Assembly (NCBI RefSeq): GCF_014644315.1
Contig: NZ_BMKL01000001.1
Span: forward strand, 1,251,001-1,315,000
DNA length: 64,000 nt
From: Tsuneonella deserti
Lineage (GTDB): Bacteria > Pseudomonadota > Alphaproteobacteria > Sphingomonadales > Sphingomonadaceae
Direction: 5' to 3'
Made by a program: the position numbers and the translations under genes
The notes under the pieces: generated by a model
The model's database searches: none
What the model saw: the letters and a program-made list of their open reading frames with translations, nothing else
Told to the model about the DNA's origin: nothing
Part shown: one piece after another, positions 33,675-43,492 of the stretch
Layout of the letters: each line of letters begins with the position of its first letter
Numbering within the stretch: position 1 is the stretch's first letter

Positions 33675-35090
33675 CTAGATGTGAAGCGCGCGCCCGTAAG
33701 CCGCGAGAACGCTTTCGTGCATCATCTCGGACAGAGTGGGATGCGGGAAGATCGAGTTCATCAGTTCGACCTCGGTCGTCTCCAGCGTCTTGCCCACGAC
33801 ATACCCCTGGATCAGTTCGGTTACTTCCGCGCCGATCATGTGGGCGCCGAGCAGTTCGCCGGTCTTCGCATCGAACACCGTCTTGACGAAGCCTTCCGCC
33901 TCTCCAAGCGCAATGGCCTTGCCGTTGCCGATGAAGGGGAACGTGCCCACCCTTACCTCGTGCCCGGCTTCCTTCGCCGTGGCTTCGGTCAAGCCGACGC
34001 TGGCGACCTGCGGATGGCAGTAGGTACAGCCCGGAATGTTGTTGCGGTCGAGCGGGTGCGGATGCGCGTCCTTGTTGCCGAGTTCCTGCGCGATCGCCTC
34101 GGCGGCGGTGACGCCTTCGTGGCTCGCCTTGTGGGCCAGCCACGGGCCGGGCGTGCAGTCCCCGATCGCCCACAGCCCCTTCGATTTCGTGCGGCCGTAG
34201 GGATCGATCTGGATGAAGCCGCGGTCGAGATCGGCCAGCTTCTCGATGCCAATGTTTTCCGTGTTCGGAACGATGCCCACGGCGACGATGACGTGGCTGA
34301 ACTCGCTTTCCGCGACCTTGCCGTCCTTGCCCTTGATCTTCGCCTTCACGCCTGCACCGGTAACGTCGAGCGCCTCGACCCCCGCCCCGGTCAGGATCGT
34401 CATGCCCTGCTTCTTCAGGCTCTTCTCGAGGAACGCCGACACATCCGCATCCTCCACCGGGACGATCCGGTCGAGCATTTCGACGATGGTAACTTCGGCT
34501 CCCATGTCGTTGTAGAAGCTTGCGAATTCGATCCCGATTGCACCCGATCCGATGACCAGCAGCTTGCTCGGCATCTCGGCCGGGGTCATCGCATGGCGAT
34601 AAGTCCACACGCGCTTGCCGTCGGACTTGGCGAAGGGGAGCTCGCGCGCGCGTGCGCCGGTGGCGACGATCACGTGCCGGGCGGTGAGTTTCTCCTCGCC
34701 CTTCTCACCCTTCACGGTGATCGAGGTCGGACCGGTCAGCGTGCCCTCCCCCATGTGCACCGCGATCTTGTTCTTCTTCATCAGGTGCGTGACGCCCTGG
34801 TTGAGCTGCTTCGCAACACCGCGGCTGCGCTTCACGACCGCCGCAAGATCGGCCTCGATCGCGCCTGCGACCTTCAGGCCATAGTCGGCGGCGTGATCCA
34901 TGTAGTGCTTGATCTCTGCCGAGCGCAGCAGCGCCTTGGTCGGGATGCAGCCCCAGTTGAGGCAGATACCGCCGAGCAGCTCACGCTCGACGATCGCGGT
35001 CTTGAAGCCGAGCTGCGCGCAGCGGATCGCCGCGACATAGCCACCCGGGCCGCTGCCGAGCACGATGACGTCGTATTGAGTGTCAGCCAT
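33675..35090 (-). CDS. lpdA: Dihydrolipoyl dehydrogenase (E3)
   Basis: The 471-residue flavoprotein reoxidises dihydrolipoamide of the 2-oxoacid dehydrogenase complexes with NAD+. The N-terminal FAD motif is IVLGSGPGGYVAAIRCAQLG, and the redox disulfide is GGICLNWGCIPTKALL (Cys43, Cys48). The NAD domain has VIGSGAIGIEFASFYNDMGAEV. The C-terminal dimer interface contains the active-site HPTLSEMMHE. pdhC lies upstream on the same strand with only a thioesterase gene between. Confidence 0.97.
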   Translation of the reverse strand: MADTQYDVIVLGSGPGGYVAAIRCAQLGFKTAIVERELLGGICLNWGCIPTKALLRSAEIKHYMDHAADYGLKVAGAIEADLAAVVKRSRGVAKQLNQGVTHLMKKNKIAVHMGEGTLTGPTSITVKGEKGEEKLTARHVIVATGARARELPFAKSDGKRVWTYRHAMTPAEMPSKLLVIGSGAIGIEFASFYNDMGAEVTIVEMLDRIVPVEDADVSAFLEKSLKKQGMTILTGAGVEALDVTGAGVKAKIKGKDGKVAESEFSHVIVAVGIVPNTENIGIEKLADLDRGFIQIDPYGRTKSKGLWAIGDCTPGPWLAHKASHEGVTAAEAIAQELGNKDAHPHPLDRNNIPGCTYCHPQVASVGLTEATAKEAGHEVRVGTFPFIGNGKAIALGEAEGFVKTVFDAKTGELLGAHMIGAEVTELIQGYVVGKTLETTEVELMNSIFPHPTLSEMMHESVLAAYGRALHI

Positions 35091-35254
35091 GAGCTAGATC
35101 CTGAGCCGATTTGTTGGAAGCGTGGACCGCATGGACCACTGTCCTGGAGAAGGAAAACCAGGGCCCGCAAAGGTGCTGCGGAACAAGGAATATGAAAGGG
35201 AACGCGCTGGTCACGGCGCGATCTTGGCACGAGCGCAGGCGTGTAGGACAGTGC

Positions 35255-35668
35255 TCACTGGCCGTGCGCTCTCAGCGCTTCTTCGCCCACCGGGCGGGGA
35301 CGGTTGTCCTCGTCGAGCAGCACGAACTTGAACGTGCCGCTGCAGACCCTGATGGTCGCCTCGCCATTACGCTCGCGCGCGATGCCTTCCGCGACGATGG
35401 TCAGCGAGGTGGTGCCGGTCGCCGCGACCTCGCAGTACACGCTGAGTTCGTCCCCTACTGCCATCGCGCCCGGAAAGGCGAAGTCGGTGGCGGAAACGAC
35501 CACCGCCTTGCCCTGTCCAACGCGGCTCGCCAGCGCGCCCGCGCCGAGCGCCATCTGACTCATCAGCCACCCGCCGAACACGCCGCCATAAGGGTTCGTG
35601 TCCGCCGGCATCGCGGTGACGCGGATGAGGGGATCGCGGCTGCTCAACACTGGTGCCTCAAGCCACAA
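35255..35668 (-). CDS. Hotdog-fold acyl-CoA thioesterase (YciA/BFIT-like)
   Basis: The 137-residue single-domain thioesterase contains [21 protein letters not shown], which includes the active-site Asp/Asn-GG helix, and [20 protein letters not shown] in the central beta sheet. It hydrolyses acyl-CoA esters, and chain length is unknown. The start overlaps the last codons of pdhC by 11 bp, so translation is probably coupled. Placement between the E2 and E3 genes of pyruvate dehydrogenase may mean it tunes acetyl- or acyl-CoA levels, which is inference. Confidence 0.85.
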   Translation of the reverse strand: MWLEAPVLSSRDPLIRVTAMPADTNPYGGVFGGWLMSQMALGAGALASRVGQGKAVVVSATDFAFPGAMAVGDELSVYCEVAATGTTSLTIVAEGIARERNGEATIRVCSGTFKFVLLDEDNRPRPVGEEALRAHGQ

Positions 35669-36959
35669 GCCCCAGCGGCGCCTCCACCAGCGCCTTGAAC
35701 GCCTGCATCAGCTCGGCACCATCCGCTCCGTCGATGGCGCGGTGGTCGAAGCTGCCGGTGGCGCTCATCACCGTGGCTATCGCGAGCGCGTCGTCCACCA
35801 CGTGGGGACGCTTGTCGCCCGCGCCGACGGCCATGATCATGCCTTGAGGCGGGTTAATGACCGCTTCGAACTGCTTGATCCCGTACATGCCGAGGTTCGA
35901 CAGGCTGGCCGTGCCGCCCTGGTATTCGTGCGGCTGCAGCTTGCCCTCGCGTGCCTTGCCGGCAAGCTCCTTCATCTCGGTGGCGATGGTGCTGATCGAT
36001 TTCGACCCGGCATCGACGATGATCGGGGTGATCAGGCCGCTCGGGGCCGCCACCGCGACGGAAATGTCGGCCCGAGAGAACGAGCGCAGCACGTCGCCGC
36101 CGAAGCTGACATTGCACCTGGGCACCTGGATCAGCGCCTTGGCCAGCGCCTTGATGAGCAGGTCGTTGACCGACAGCTTCACTCCTTGCGCTTCGAGTGC
36201 GGCATTGAGTTCCGCGCGTAGCTTGAGCAGCGGATCGAGGCGCACGTCGATGGTGAGGTAATAATGCGGAACGGTCTGCTTGGATTCGGTCAGGCGCCGC
36301 GCGATGACCTTGCGCACGTTCGAGAGCTTCTCGTCCTCGTGCGGGATGCCGAAGTCTGGCAGCGTGGCCGGACCGGCAGGCGCGGCGGCGGCCTGGCCGG
36401 TAGCGGGTCCGGCCGCTTCCCGGCGCGGGACTGCCGATCCGGACTGCGCGCCTTCTACATCGGCCTTGACGATGCGCCCGTTCGGGCCGCTGCCCTTCAC
36501 GCTCGCGAGATCGACGCCCTTCTTCTCGGCGATCCGCCGGGCGAGCGGTGAAGCGATCGTGCGCGTCCCGGCAGAGGAAGCGGCCTTGGCCGGCGCGACG
36601 GTCGGCGCTGATGCTGGTGTCGGTTCGGGCGGTTCGCTGGCCGCCGGTTGAGCGCTTTCACTGCTTTCGGGTGCGGCGGCGGCAGCCGGCGCGGCGTCAA
36701 CGGTCCCCGCATCCTCGCCCTCGGCGCCCAGCAGCGCGATCACGGTGCCGACTTTCACGCCCTCGGTGCCGTCGGGCACCTCGATCTTCAGGACCGTGCC
36801 CTCGTCGACCGCCTCGAACTCCATCGTCGCCTTGTCGGTCTCGATCTCGGCCATGATGTCGCCGGAAGAGACCGTGTCGCCTTCCTTGATCAACCAGCGC
36901 GCGAGCGTGCCTTCCTCCATCGTCGGGGAAAGCGCGGGCATCTTGATCGGGGTCGGCAT
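35658..36959 (-). CDS. pdhC: Pyruvate dehydrogenase E2, dihydrolipoamide acetyltransferase
   Basis: The 433-residue protein has one lipoyl domain (1-80; modified Lys43 in EIETDKATM), an alanine/proline linker (about 82-130), a peripheral subunit-binding domain (about 133-170, [16 protein letters not shown] and GRIVKADVE) and a catalytic domain with [12 protein letters not shown] (His406, Asp410). It transfers acetyl groups to CoA. E1 genes are not adjacent here. Confidence 0.96.
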   Translation of the reverse strand: MPTPIKMPALSPTMEEGTLARWLIKEGDTVSSGDIMAEIETDKATMEFEAVDEGTVLKIEVPDGTEGVKVGTVIALLGAEGEDAGTVDAAPAAAAAPESSESAQPAASEPPEPTPASAPTVAPAKAASSAGTRTIASPLARRIAEKKGVDLASVKGSGPNGRIVKADVEGAQSGSAVPRREAAGPATGQAAAAPAGPATLPDFGIPHEDEKLSNVRKVIARRLTESKQTVPHYYLTIDVRLDPLLKLRAELNAALEAQGVKLSVNDLLIKALAKALIQVPRCNVSFGGDVLRSFSRADISVAVAAPSGLITPIIVDAGSKSISTIATEMKELAGKAREGKLQPHEYQGGTASLSNLGMYGIKQFEAVINPPQGMIMAVGAGDKRPHVVDDALAIATVMSATGSFDHRAIDGADGAELMQAFKALVEAPLGLVA

Positions 36960-37082
36960 AGCGGTCCTTCACTGGGGAGTGATCGGCGCCCGCTTTGGCA
37001 AAGCCGTAGCGTCCGGGCAAGCCGCTTGCCCTGATTGCCGAATAAGCCGATATTCCCGCGCCTTCGCGAAGGGTGGGGAACG

Positions 37083-37535
37083 ATGCGCGTCTATCTGGTG
37101 ATTATCGACGAGACGGAGGAAGCCGCGCGCGCGCTGCGCTTCGCCTCGCGCCGTGCGATGAAGACGGGCGGCGCGGTCCACATCCTCGCGCTGGTGCCGC
37201 GCGAAAGCTTCAACGCATTCGGAGCGGTGCAGGCAACGATCGAGCAGGAGGCGCTCGATCGGGCCGAGATGGTCGCCAGCAGCGCGGCCGGTTCGATATT
37301 CGCCGAAAGCGGCAAGATGCCGGTCATCACGGTTCGCGCAGGCGACGCGCAGGGCGTGATCAGGGACTACCTCGCCGAGCATCCGGAAGTCGGCGCGCTG
37401 GTGCTGGGCGCCGCGGGCGAAGGTTCCCCCGGTCCGCTGGTGACGCACTTCTCCTCGCACGTGGGCGCCTTGCCCTGCCCTCTGTTCATCGTGCCGGGCG
37501 GCCTCAGCGACGAGGATATCGACCGGGTCAGCTAA
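37083..37535 (+). CDS. Universal stress protein family
   Basis: ATG 37083 gives 150 residues after GGGGAACG. A UspA-like alpha/beta fold is suggested by MRVYLVIIDETEEAARALRFA, GGAVHILALVPRE and the nucleotide-site-like LVLGAAGEGSPGPLVTHFSS, with FIVPGGL at the end. The G-x2-G-x9-G(S/T) signature is close to but not exactly the ATP-binding form. Its stop overlaps the rnr stop from the other strand. Confidence 0.85.
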   Translation: MRVYLVIIDETEEAARALRFASRRAMKTGGAVHILALVPRESFNAFGAVQATIEQEALDRAEMVASSAAGSIFAESGKMPVITVRAGDAQGVIRDYLAEHPEVGALVLGAAGEGSPGPLVTHFSSHVGALPCPLFIVPGGLSDEDIDRVS

Positions 37536-39823
37536 CGCTTGCGGCCCTGGTGCCGGATGTTGCCCGGCCGGCCCCGCTTGCCTTGCATGTGCTTGCCGCC
37601 ATCGGGGCGCGGTCGCTTGCGACGGGAATCGGGCCGGTTGCCGCGCGGTTCGATGCGTCCGCCGCCCTCCGGCAGTTCGAATTTGAGCGCGCCGGTGAGC
37701 GGATTGGCTTCGGCGAGGCGCAGTTCGAGCCGGTCGCCGGGCGCGTAGGTCGTCCCGCTGTCGTCTCCCACCAGTCGCTGCGCGGCCTCCTCCCAGCGAA
37801 AATGCTCGCGGCCCAGCGTCGAGACCGGGACCAGGCCATCGCCGCCGACCCCCAGGATGGTGGCGAAGAACCCGAAGCTCTGAACCCCCGTGATGCGGGT
37901 TTCGAACACCTCGCCGACCCGGCTCGCGAGCCAGGCAGCGACGTAGCGGTCTATCGTGTCGCGCTCGGCCTCCATTGCGCGGCGCTCGGTCTTGCTGATG
38001 GCTTCGGAGATTTTCGACAGGTCGTCACGATCGCGATCGCTCAGGCCGCTGTGCGCTGGCAGACCCTTGGGCTCGGGCTGCTCGAGCTTGTAGGCATCGA
38101 CCAGCGCGCGGTGGACCAGCAGGTCTGAGTAGCGCCGGATGGGCGAGGTGAAGTGCGCGTAGGAACCGAGCGCGAGGCCGAAGTGCCCGGCGTTCTCGGG
38201 CCCGTAGTAGGCCTGCGTCTGACTGCGCAGGACCGCTTCCATGACCTGCGCCTTCTCGCTCTCGTCGACGATATCCTTGATCATGCGGTTGAACAGGCCC
38301 GGCGTGATCACCTGGCCGAGCGCGAGGCTGTGGCCGAAGGTCTTCATGTAGTCCCTGAGCGCGACGAGCTTCTCGCGCCCCGGCGCTTCGTGGACGCGGT
38401 AGACCACCGGCGCGGTGCGCGCCTCCAGCGCCTTGGCTGCAGCGACGTTGGCGGCGATCATGAAGTCTTCCACCACCCGGTGCGCATCGAGCCGTTCGCG
38501 CACGGCGATCTCGGTGATCCTGCCTTCCGCATCGAGGCGGACCTGCCGTTCGGGCAATTCCAGTTCGAGCGGATCGCGCGCCGCGCGTGCAGCGGCGAGC
38601 AGCTTCCACGCGCCCCAGAGGTGCTGGAGGTGCTCGGGCGCGCGCTCCTCGTCGATGGCGGCCTGCGCGTCTTCGTAGGCGATGTTGTGCGCGATACGAA
38701 CGAGCGCGCGAGTAAAGCGCCACTTGGTAACTTTACCGTCTGGCGAGATACGCAGGTGGCACGCCATCGCGGCGCGGTCCTCGCCTTCCTTCAGGCTGCA
38801 GACGTCGGCGCTCAGCACCTCGGGCAGCATCGGCACGACGCGGTCCGGGAAATACACGGAGTTACCGCGCTTCCTCGCCTCGCGGTCCACTTCGCTCGTC
38901 GGACGGACGTAGAAGCTGACATCCGCAATCGCGACGAGCGCACGGTAGCCGCCCTCCCCGTCGGGCTCGGCCCATATGGCGTCATCGTGGTCGCGGGCGT
39001 CGGCCGGGTCGATGGCGACAATGGGCAAGTCGCGCAGGTCTTCGCGGTGCTCGTGCGACAGCGGGATCCTCGCCGCGCGCTGCGCCTCTTCCAGGGCTGC
39101 CTCGGGGAAGACGTGGGGGATGCCGTGCTTGGCGATGGCGATGAGGCTGAAGCTGCGCGGCTCGAGCGGATCGCCGATCACCTCCGTGACCTTCACGCCC
39201 GAGCGTGGCGACTTGCCCGCCGGTTCCGCGACGACGAGCTGGCCCGCCTCCGCCCCGCCAAGGTCGGCAATGGGGGAGGACGAGCGAACCCGCTTGTCCA
39301 CCGGGGCGAGCCAGCCCTTGCCGCTGGCATCGATCTCCACCACGCCCATCAGGCCTTCGGTACGCGCCGGCAGCTTCTTCATCGGATAGGCGAGCCAGCC
39401 CCGCCCGGATTCCTCGGTACGGGCGAGCACCCGGTCCCCGACCTTCAGCGCCGGCTGCTTGCTGTTACGCGCCTTCTTGCCCTCGACGATCCGCAGGCGC
39501 GGGGGCGGTGTCGCGTCGTCCGGGCTCCAGGCGTCGGGGATGGCGTAAGGCTCGCCGTCGTCTATCTCCAGAACGCGCAGCACGGTGACCTTGGGAACCC
39601 CGCCCATCCGGTGATAGGCGGTCTTCTTGCCGTCGATCAGGCCTTCCTCGGCCATGTCCTTGAGCAAGGCCTTGAGGGCGATCTTCTCTTGCCCCTTGAG
39701 CCCGAACGCCTTGGCGATCTCGCGCTTGCCGGCGATCTGGTCGCTGGTCTGGAGAAATTCGAGAATCTGCGCCCGCGAGGGCATTCCGGGCTGTTTGCTG
39801 GCGGGCGGTTTTCTGGCGGGCAT
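37532..39823 (-). CDS. rnr: Ribonuclease R
   Basis: From ATG 39823 the exoribonuclease is 763 residues. Order: winged-helix N-terminus (PSRAQILEFLQTSDQIAGKREIAKAF, 14-40), cold-shock domains, the RNB catalytic domain with IDPADARDHDDAIWAE (metal-binding aspartates) and HFTSPIRRYSDLLVHRAL, then an S1 domain (VGEVFETRITGVQSFGFFATI). The C-terminus is a basic tail of arginine, lysine and glycine. It degrades structured RNA 3' to 5' and supports trans-translation. Confidence 0.96.
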   Translation of the reverse strand: MPARKPPASKQPGMPSRAQILEFLQTSDQIAGKREIAKAFGLKGQEKIALKALLKDMAEEGLIDGKKTAYHRMGGVPKVTVLRVLEIDDGEPYAIPDAWSPDDATPPPRLRIVEGKKARNSKQPALKVGDRVLARTEESGRGWLAYPMKKLPARTEGLMGVVEIDASGKGWLAPVDKRVRSSSPIADLGGAEAGQLVVAEPAGKSPRSGVKVTEVIGDPLEPRSFSLIAIAKHGIPHVFPEAALEEAQRAARIPLSHEHREDLRDLPIVAIDPADARDHDDAIWAEPDGEGGYRALVAIADVSFYVRPTSEVDREARKRGNSVYFPDRVVPMLPEVLSADVCSLKEGEDRAAMACHLRISPDGKVTKWRFTRALVRIAHNIAYEDAQAAIDEERAPEHLQHLWGAWKLLAAARAARDPLELELPERQVRLDAEGRITEIAVRERLDAHRVVEDFMIAANVAAAKALEARTAPVVYRVHEAPGREKLVALRDYMKTFGHSLALGQVITPGLFNRMIKDIVDESEKAQVMEAVLRSQTQAYYGPENAGHFGLALGSYAHFTSPIRRYSDLLVHRALVDAYKLEQPEPKGLPAHSGLSDRDRDDLSKISEAISKTERRAMEAERDTIDRYVAAWLASRVGEVFETRITGVQSFGFFATILGVGGDGLVPVSTLGREHFRWEEAAQRLVGDDSGTTYAPGDRLELRLAEANPLTGALKFELPEGGGRIEPRGNRPDSRRKRPRPDGGKHMQGKRGRPGNIRHQGRKR

Positions 39824-39845
39824 GGCGCGCGATATGGGGCCGCGC

Positions 39846-41186
39846 CTAGTTCTTGTCACCCTGCTGCTGTGCGAGCGGCGCGAACCCGCCACCCGGCACC
39901 GCGCTCGCCACCGGGCTGCACGCCCCATCCGCGGCGCAGGCGCTGACGCCGAATACCCAGTCGTCGCCCCGCACGCCTTCCAGCTTGGCGCTGGTGGCGA
40001 CGACGTTGGCGATCACCGGCTTTTCCCACCAGTCCGCCTCGTTGGTGGCGCGCTGCCACAGCGTGTATCCGACCGCGCCCGGCACCTCGTCCCACTTGAC
40101 GGTGGTGAACGTCTGGACCGCAGCCTCGGCGGTGGGCACGGGCGGCATGGGGGCCCGGGCGAGGCGGTCGAGCATCCGCACATTGAGGGCGGTCACCCGG
40201 GCGAGGTAGGGAAAGTCCATCGCCTCGACCGTGTCGCCGTAATGCACGCCGTTCTCGGTGCGCAGGTCCTGGTGCTGCTTGTCGTAATTCTCGACCCCGA
40301 CGGAGAAGCGGATCGCCGGATAGCCTTTCTCCAGATAAGGGAGATGGTCCCCGCCCCGCCCCATCCGGTCGGCGCGCCAGATGGGCCGCACCTGCAGCGA
40401 CGCGTCATCGAGATCTGCCACGAAGCGCGAGAGATTCCGGCTGGGACTGTCGTTCTCACCCCCGTCTCGGCGCTGCGCGGCGCGAGCCTTCTCGTCCAGG
40501 TCCGCGCGCGGCCCTTCCGAGAACACCCGCACGTGATCGGGAACGCAATAGCCGTCCGAGCTGCAGGAGTTGCCCACGATGTCGTTGTTCAGCACCGCCT
40601 TGACCTGCCAGCCCTGCCCGGCCGCGTAATCGGCCAGCAACTGCCCGCCAAACAGGCCCTGCTCCTCTCCCGAGAGAAGAGCGTACACGATCGTCGTCGG
40701 GTACGTGTGCTGCGAGAGCACGCGCGCGGCTTCGAGCACAAGGGCGGTGCCGCTGCCGTCGTCATTCGCGCCGGGCGCGTCGGAGGTTGCGTCCATCACG
40801 TCGGTCACGCGGCTGTCGATGTGACCCTGCACGATCACCACCTCGTTGGGCCGCTCGGTCCCGCGCTGGATGGCGACCACGTCCACGAGACGCGTGGGCC
40901 TGGGGATGCGCGCACCTTGCACCATGCGTTCGGGCAGCACGATGGTGAGGCATCCGCCGCATGCCTTTCCGGTCTTGCGGAACTCCGCCTCGCCCCACCG
41001 CCGCGCGGCGCCGATGCCACGCTTTTTGCTAACCTGATCGGACAGCGTATGCCGCGTACCGAACGAGACGAGCTTTTCGACATCGGCACGGAGCCGCTGC
41101 TGCGACACATCGGCCGATGGATCGTCCCCGGCCGTGAGCGGAGCGGCAGATAGAAGGGCGGCGGCAAAAAGGGGAAGCTTGCGCAT
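39846..41186 (-). CDS. Secreted M28-family zinc peptidase with a C-terminal FnIII-like domain
   Basis: From ATG 41186 (AAGGG nearby) the precursor is 446 residues with a signal peptide (MRKLPLFAAALLSAAPLTAG). The M28 zinc site is visible as VIVQGHIDSR, GANDDGSGTALVLEAAR, LLSGEEQGLFGG and the late HQDLRTENGVHYGDTV. Residues after about 350 (TTVKWDEVPGAVGYTLWQRA) look like a fibronectin type III domain, as seen in some secreted M28 aminopeptidases. Periplasmic or extracellular peptide degradation is the likely role. Confidence 0.9.
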   Translation of the reverse strand: MRKLPLFAAALLSAAPLTAGDDPSADVSQQRLRADVEKLVSFGTRHTLSDQVSKKRGIGAARRWGEAEFRKTGKACGGCLTIVLPERMVQGARIPRPTRLVDVVAIQRGTERPNEVVIVQGHIDSRVTDVMDATSDAPGANDDGSGTALVLEAARVLSQHTYPTTIVYALLSGEEQGLFGGQLLADYAAGQGWQVKAVLNNDIVGNSCSSDGYCVPDHVRVFSEGPRADLDEKARAAQRRDGGENDSPSRNLSRFVADLDDASLQVRPIWRADRMGRGGDHLPYLEKGYPAIRFSVGVENYDKQHQDLRTENGVHYGDTVEAMDFPYLARVTALNVRMLDRLARAPMPPVPTAEAAVQTFTTVKWDEVPGAVGYTLWQRATNEADWWEKPVIANVVATSAKLEGVRGDDWVFGVSACAADGACSPVASAVPGGGFAPLAQQQGDKN

Positions 41187-41239
41187 AACACCCTTTCGGA
41201 CAGCGACTTGCGCTTGGCAAGCGCCCTCCGATCGGGTGC

Positions 41240-42781
41240 TCAATAGGCGCGTGCGACCAGCACGCGTTCGACCGCCGCCTCACCGGTGAAGATGCAAACG
41301 CCGTCCGCTGGCTCCGCATCGATGGGGACGTTGCGCAAGGTGAGCTTGAGCGCCTTGAGTTGGTCCACGACCTGTTCGAGCGCCTGGCCGGTCGGCTTGG
41401 CCCACTGCACTTCCAGCCAGCCCGGATTGTCCACGCCATCGGCAAACGCGGCTTGAAGCTCCGGCAATGCCGTCACGCCGCGCGAGATCCGTGCATCGCG
41501 AACATCCCGCGCCGATGCCAGCATGGAAGCCTGGATCGTTTCGAGCATGCCGGGAATCGCTTGCGCCGCCTCGTCAAGCGAAGGCGCCTGGAACGCGGGC
41601 TTGCCGTTTTCCGCCCACAGTGCATCGCGCCGCAGAAGGCTGACCTTGCCCTCGGCCATGTCGCGCTGGCCAACCTCGACGATGAGCGGGGCGCCCTTGC
41701 GCACCCAGTCCCAACGCTTTGCGGCAGCCTTGCCCGGCTTGGTATCGAGCAGCACGCGGACCGGTTCCCGCAGCGCATCTTCGGATGCGAGCGAGGCGCG
41801 CAGCCGCTCGCAGTATTCGACAAGCGCCGCGTCGCCTTCGTCCTCGCGGAGCATCGGCACGATCACGACCTGCCACGGCGCGATGGCCGGGGGAACCTTG
41901 AGCCCGTCGTCATCGCCATGGACCATGATCACGCCGCCGATCATGCGGGTCGAGACGCCCCAGCTCGTGGTGTGCGCGAGCTGCTGCCCCCCTTCACGAT
42001 CCTGGAAGCGGATGCCGCTCGCCTGCGCGAAATTGGTGCCAAGGTAATGGCTGGTGCCTGCCTGGAGCGCCTTGCCATCCTGCATCATCGCCTCGATCGA
42101 CCAGGTTTCGACCGCGCCGGGGAAGCGTTCGTTCTCGGGCTTTTCGCCGGCGATCACCGGCAGCGCGAGATCCTCCTCCGCGCAGGCGCGATAGACTTCG
42201 AGCATGCGGAGCGTGTGCTCTTTCGCTTCGCCCGCGGTCTCGTGGGCGGTGTGTCCTTCCTGCCAGAGGAACTCACTGGTGCGCAGGAACATGCGCGTGC
42301 GCATTTCCCAGCGCATGACGTTGGCCCACTGGTTGAGCTTGAGCGGCAGGTCGCGCCATGATTGGACCCAGCGCGCCATCGCGTCCCCGATGATGGTTTC
42401 GGACGTGGGGCGGATAACCAGCGGTTCTTCCAGCTTCGCTTCGGGATCGGGGATCAGGCCGCCCTTTCCGTCAGCGATCAGGCGGTGGTGCGTGACGACC
42501 GCCATTTCCTTGGCGAAGCCTTCGACGTGCTCGGCCTCGCGCTCGAAGTTGCGCAGGGGGATGAGCAACGGGAAATACGCGTTATCGTGCCCCGTCGCCT
42601 TGATCCGGTTATCGAGCAGGCGCTGGATACGCTCCCAGATGCCGTAGCCCCATGGCTTGATCACCATGCAGCCGCGCACGCCGGATTCCTCGGCCATGTC
42701 GGCGGCCGAGATGACCTCCTGGTACCACTGGGCGAAATCGTCGGCGCGCTTGACCGAGAGGGCGTGGCGTATCTGGGACAC
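41240..42781 (-). CDS. proS: Prolyl-tRNA synthetase, archaeal/eukaryotic-type
   Basis: GTG 42781 starts a 513-residue class II synthetase (MSQIRHALSVKRADDFAQWY). Type-defining pieces are ESGVRGCMVIKPWGYGIWERI, PLLIPLRNFEREAEHVEGF, EPLVIRPTSETIIGDAMARW (motif 2 region) and the C-terminal zinc-type extension. There is no YbaK editing insertion. This is the type 3 ProRS of archaea and eukaryotes, which some bacteria including sphingomonads use instead of the long bacterial enzyme. No strong ribosome-binding site was seen. Confidence 0.94.
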   Translation of the reverse strand: MSQIRHALSVKRADDFAQWYQEVISAADMAEESGVRGCMVIKPWGYGIWERIQRLLDNRIKATGHDNAYFPLLIPLRNFEREAEHVEGFAKEMAVVTHHRLIADGKGGLIPDPEAKLEEPLVIRPTSETIIGDAMARWVQSWRDLPLKLNQWANVMRWEMRTRMFLRTSEFLWQEGHTAHETAGEAKEHTLRMLEVYRACAEEDLALPVIAGEKPENERFPGAVETWSIEAMMQDGKALQAGTSHYLGTNFAQASGIRFQDREGGQQLAHTTSWGVSTRMIGGVIMVHGDDDGLKVPPAIAPWQVVIVPMLREDEGDAALVEYCERLRASLASEDALREPVRVLLDTKPGKAAAKRWDWVRKGAPLIVEVGQRDMAEGKVSLLRRDALWAENGKPAFQAPSLDEAAQAIPGMLETIQASMLASARDVRDARISRGVTALPELQAAFADGVDNPGWLEVQWAKPTGQALEQVVDQLKALKLTLRNVPIDAEPADGVCIFTGEAAVERVLVARAY

Positions 42782-42837
42782 TGATGGGGTGCTTTCGCAG
42801 GAATTGGAACAGTGCGCGCCCCTAGCGGCGGGGGCGG

Positions 42838-43404
42838 CTACTTGCCAAGCTCGTCGAGCTTCTTCTGCATCGCGGCCATCTGCGCGCGCAGCTCGGCGAA
42901 GTCGTCGGCCTTGTTCGGCGCCGGTTGATCGGCCGCCCGCGGCGGGTCGGCACGCTGCGGCATGAGCGCATCGGCAGCGGCGCGCATCATGGCGAGGTTC
43001 GTCTCGGCCATCTTCGCGAACGGATTGGCACCGGCGCGGGCATGCAGCGCCTCGGCGACCTTGGCCTGGTTGTCGCGAAAGTTTTCCATCATCGCGTCGA
43101 GGTAGGCGGGCATCATCGCCTGCATCGAATTGCCGTACATACCGATGAGCTGGCGCAGGAAGCTGATTGGGAGCATCTGCTCCCCCCGGCTCGATTCCGC
43201 GTCCATGATGATCTGGGTCAGGATCGTGTGAGTGATGTCCTCGCCCGACTTGGCGTCGATGACCTTGAAGTCGACCCCCTCCCGGGTCATCCGCGCGAGG
43301 TCGTCCAGCGTGATGTAGCTGGAAGACGCGGTATTGTAGAGGCGCCGGTTGGCGTACTTCTTGATGATGGTGGCACCATCGCCGCTGTCGTTTCGCCTCG
43401 TCAT
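42838..43404 (-). CDS. phaR: Polyhydroxyalkanoate synthesis repressor PhaR
   Basis: The 188-residue protein has the PHB/PHA accumulation regulator DNA-binding domain (KKYANRRLYNTASSSYITLDD, 15-35; EGVDFKVIDAKSGEDITHTI) and a second conserved block (SRGEQMLPISFLRQLIGMYG). The C-terminal 80 residues are helical, ending in a coiled coil (AELRAQMAAMQKKLDELGK). PhaR represses phasin and its own gene when no PHA is present. A TGC/GCA-rich inverted repeat lies just upstream. Confidence 0.95.
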   Translation of the reverse strand: MTRRNDSGDGATIIKKYANRRLYNTASSSYITLDDLARMTREGVDFKVIDAKSGEDITHTILTQIIMDAESSRGEQMLPISFLRQLIGMYGNSMQAMMPAYLDAMMENFRDNQAKVAEALHARAGANPFAKMAETNLAMMRAAADALMPQRADPPRAADQPAPNKADDFAELRAQMAAMQKKLDELGK

Positions 43405-43443
43405 GTATGCGCCCTCGCGTTCGGTTGCCTACGCTTAGCACTT

Positions 43444-43471
43444 GCAGCATTTGCGGTGCAATAAATGCTGC
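43444..43471. promoter_or_regulatory. Inverted repeat upstream of phaR, likely PhaR operator
   Basis: GCAGCATTT (43444-43452) and AAATGCTGC (43463-43471) are perfect inverted arms around GCGGTGCAAT, with a further TGCGCAGCAA to the right. PhaR sites are TGC/GCA-rich (CTGC-N3-4-GCAG type), so self-repression is plausible. A run of seven T follows on the plus strand, but no plus-strand gene ends there, so a terminator is less likely. Confidence 0.5.
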
Positions 43472-43492
43472 GTTTTTTTGTGCGCAGCAAAT

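Noticed and set aside
37048..37082. Second copy of the palindromic repeat near 37.06 kb (CCCGCGCCTTCGCGAAGGGTGGGG)
   Set aside because: Only a short GC-rich match; it lacks the GTCAT ends, the inverted arm and the length of the glyS element.
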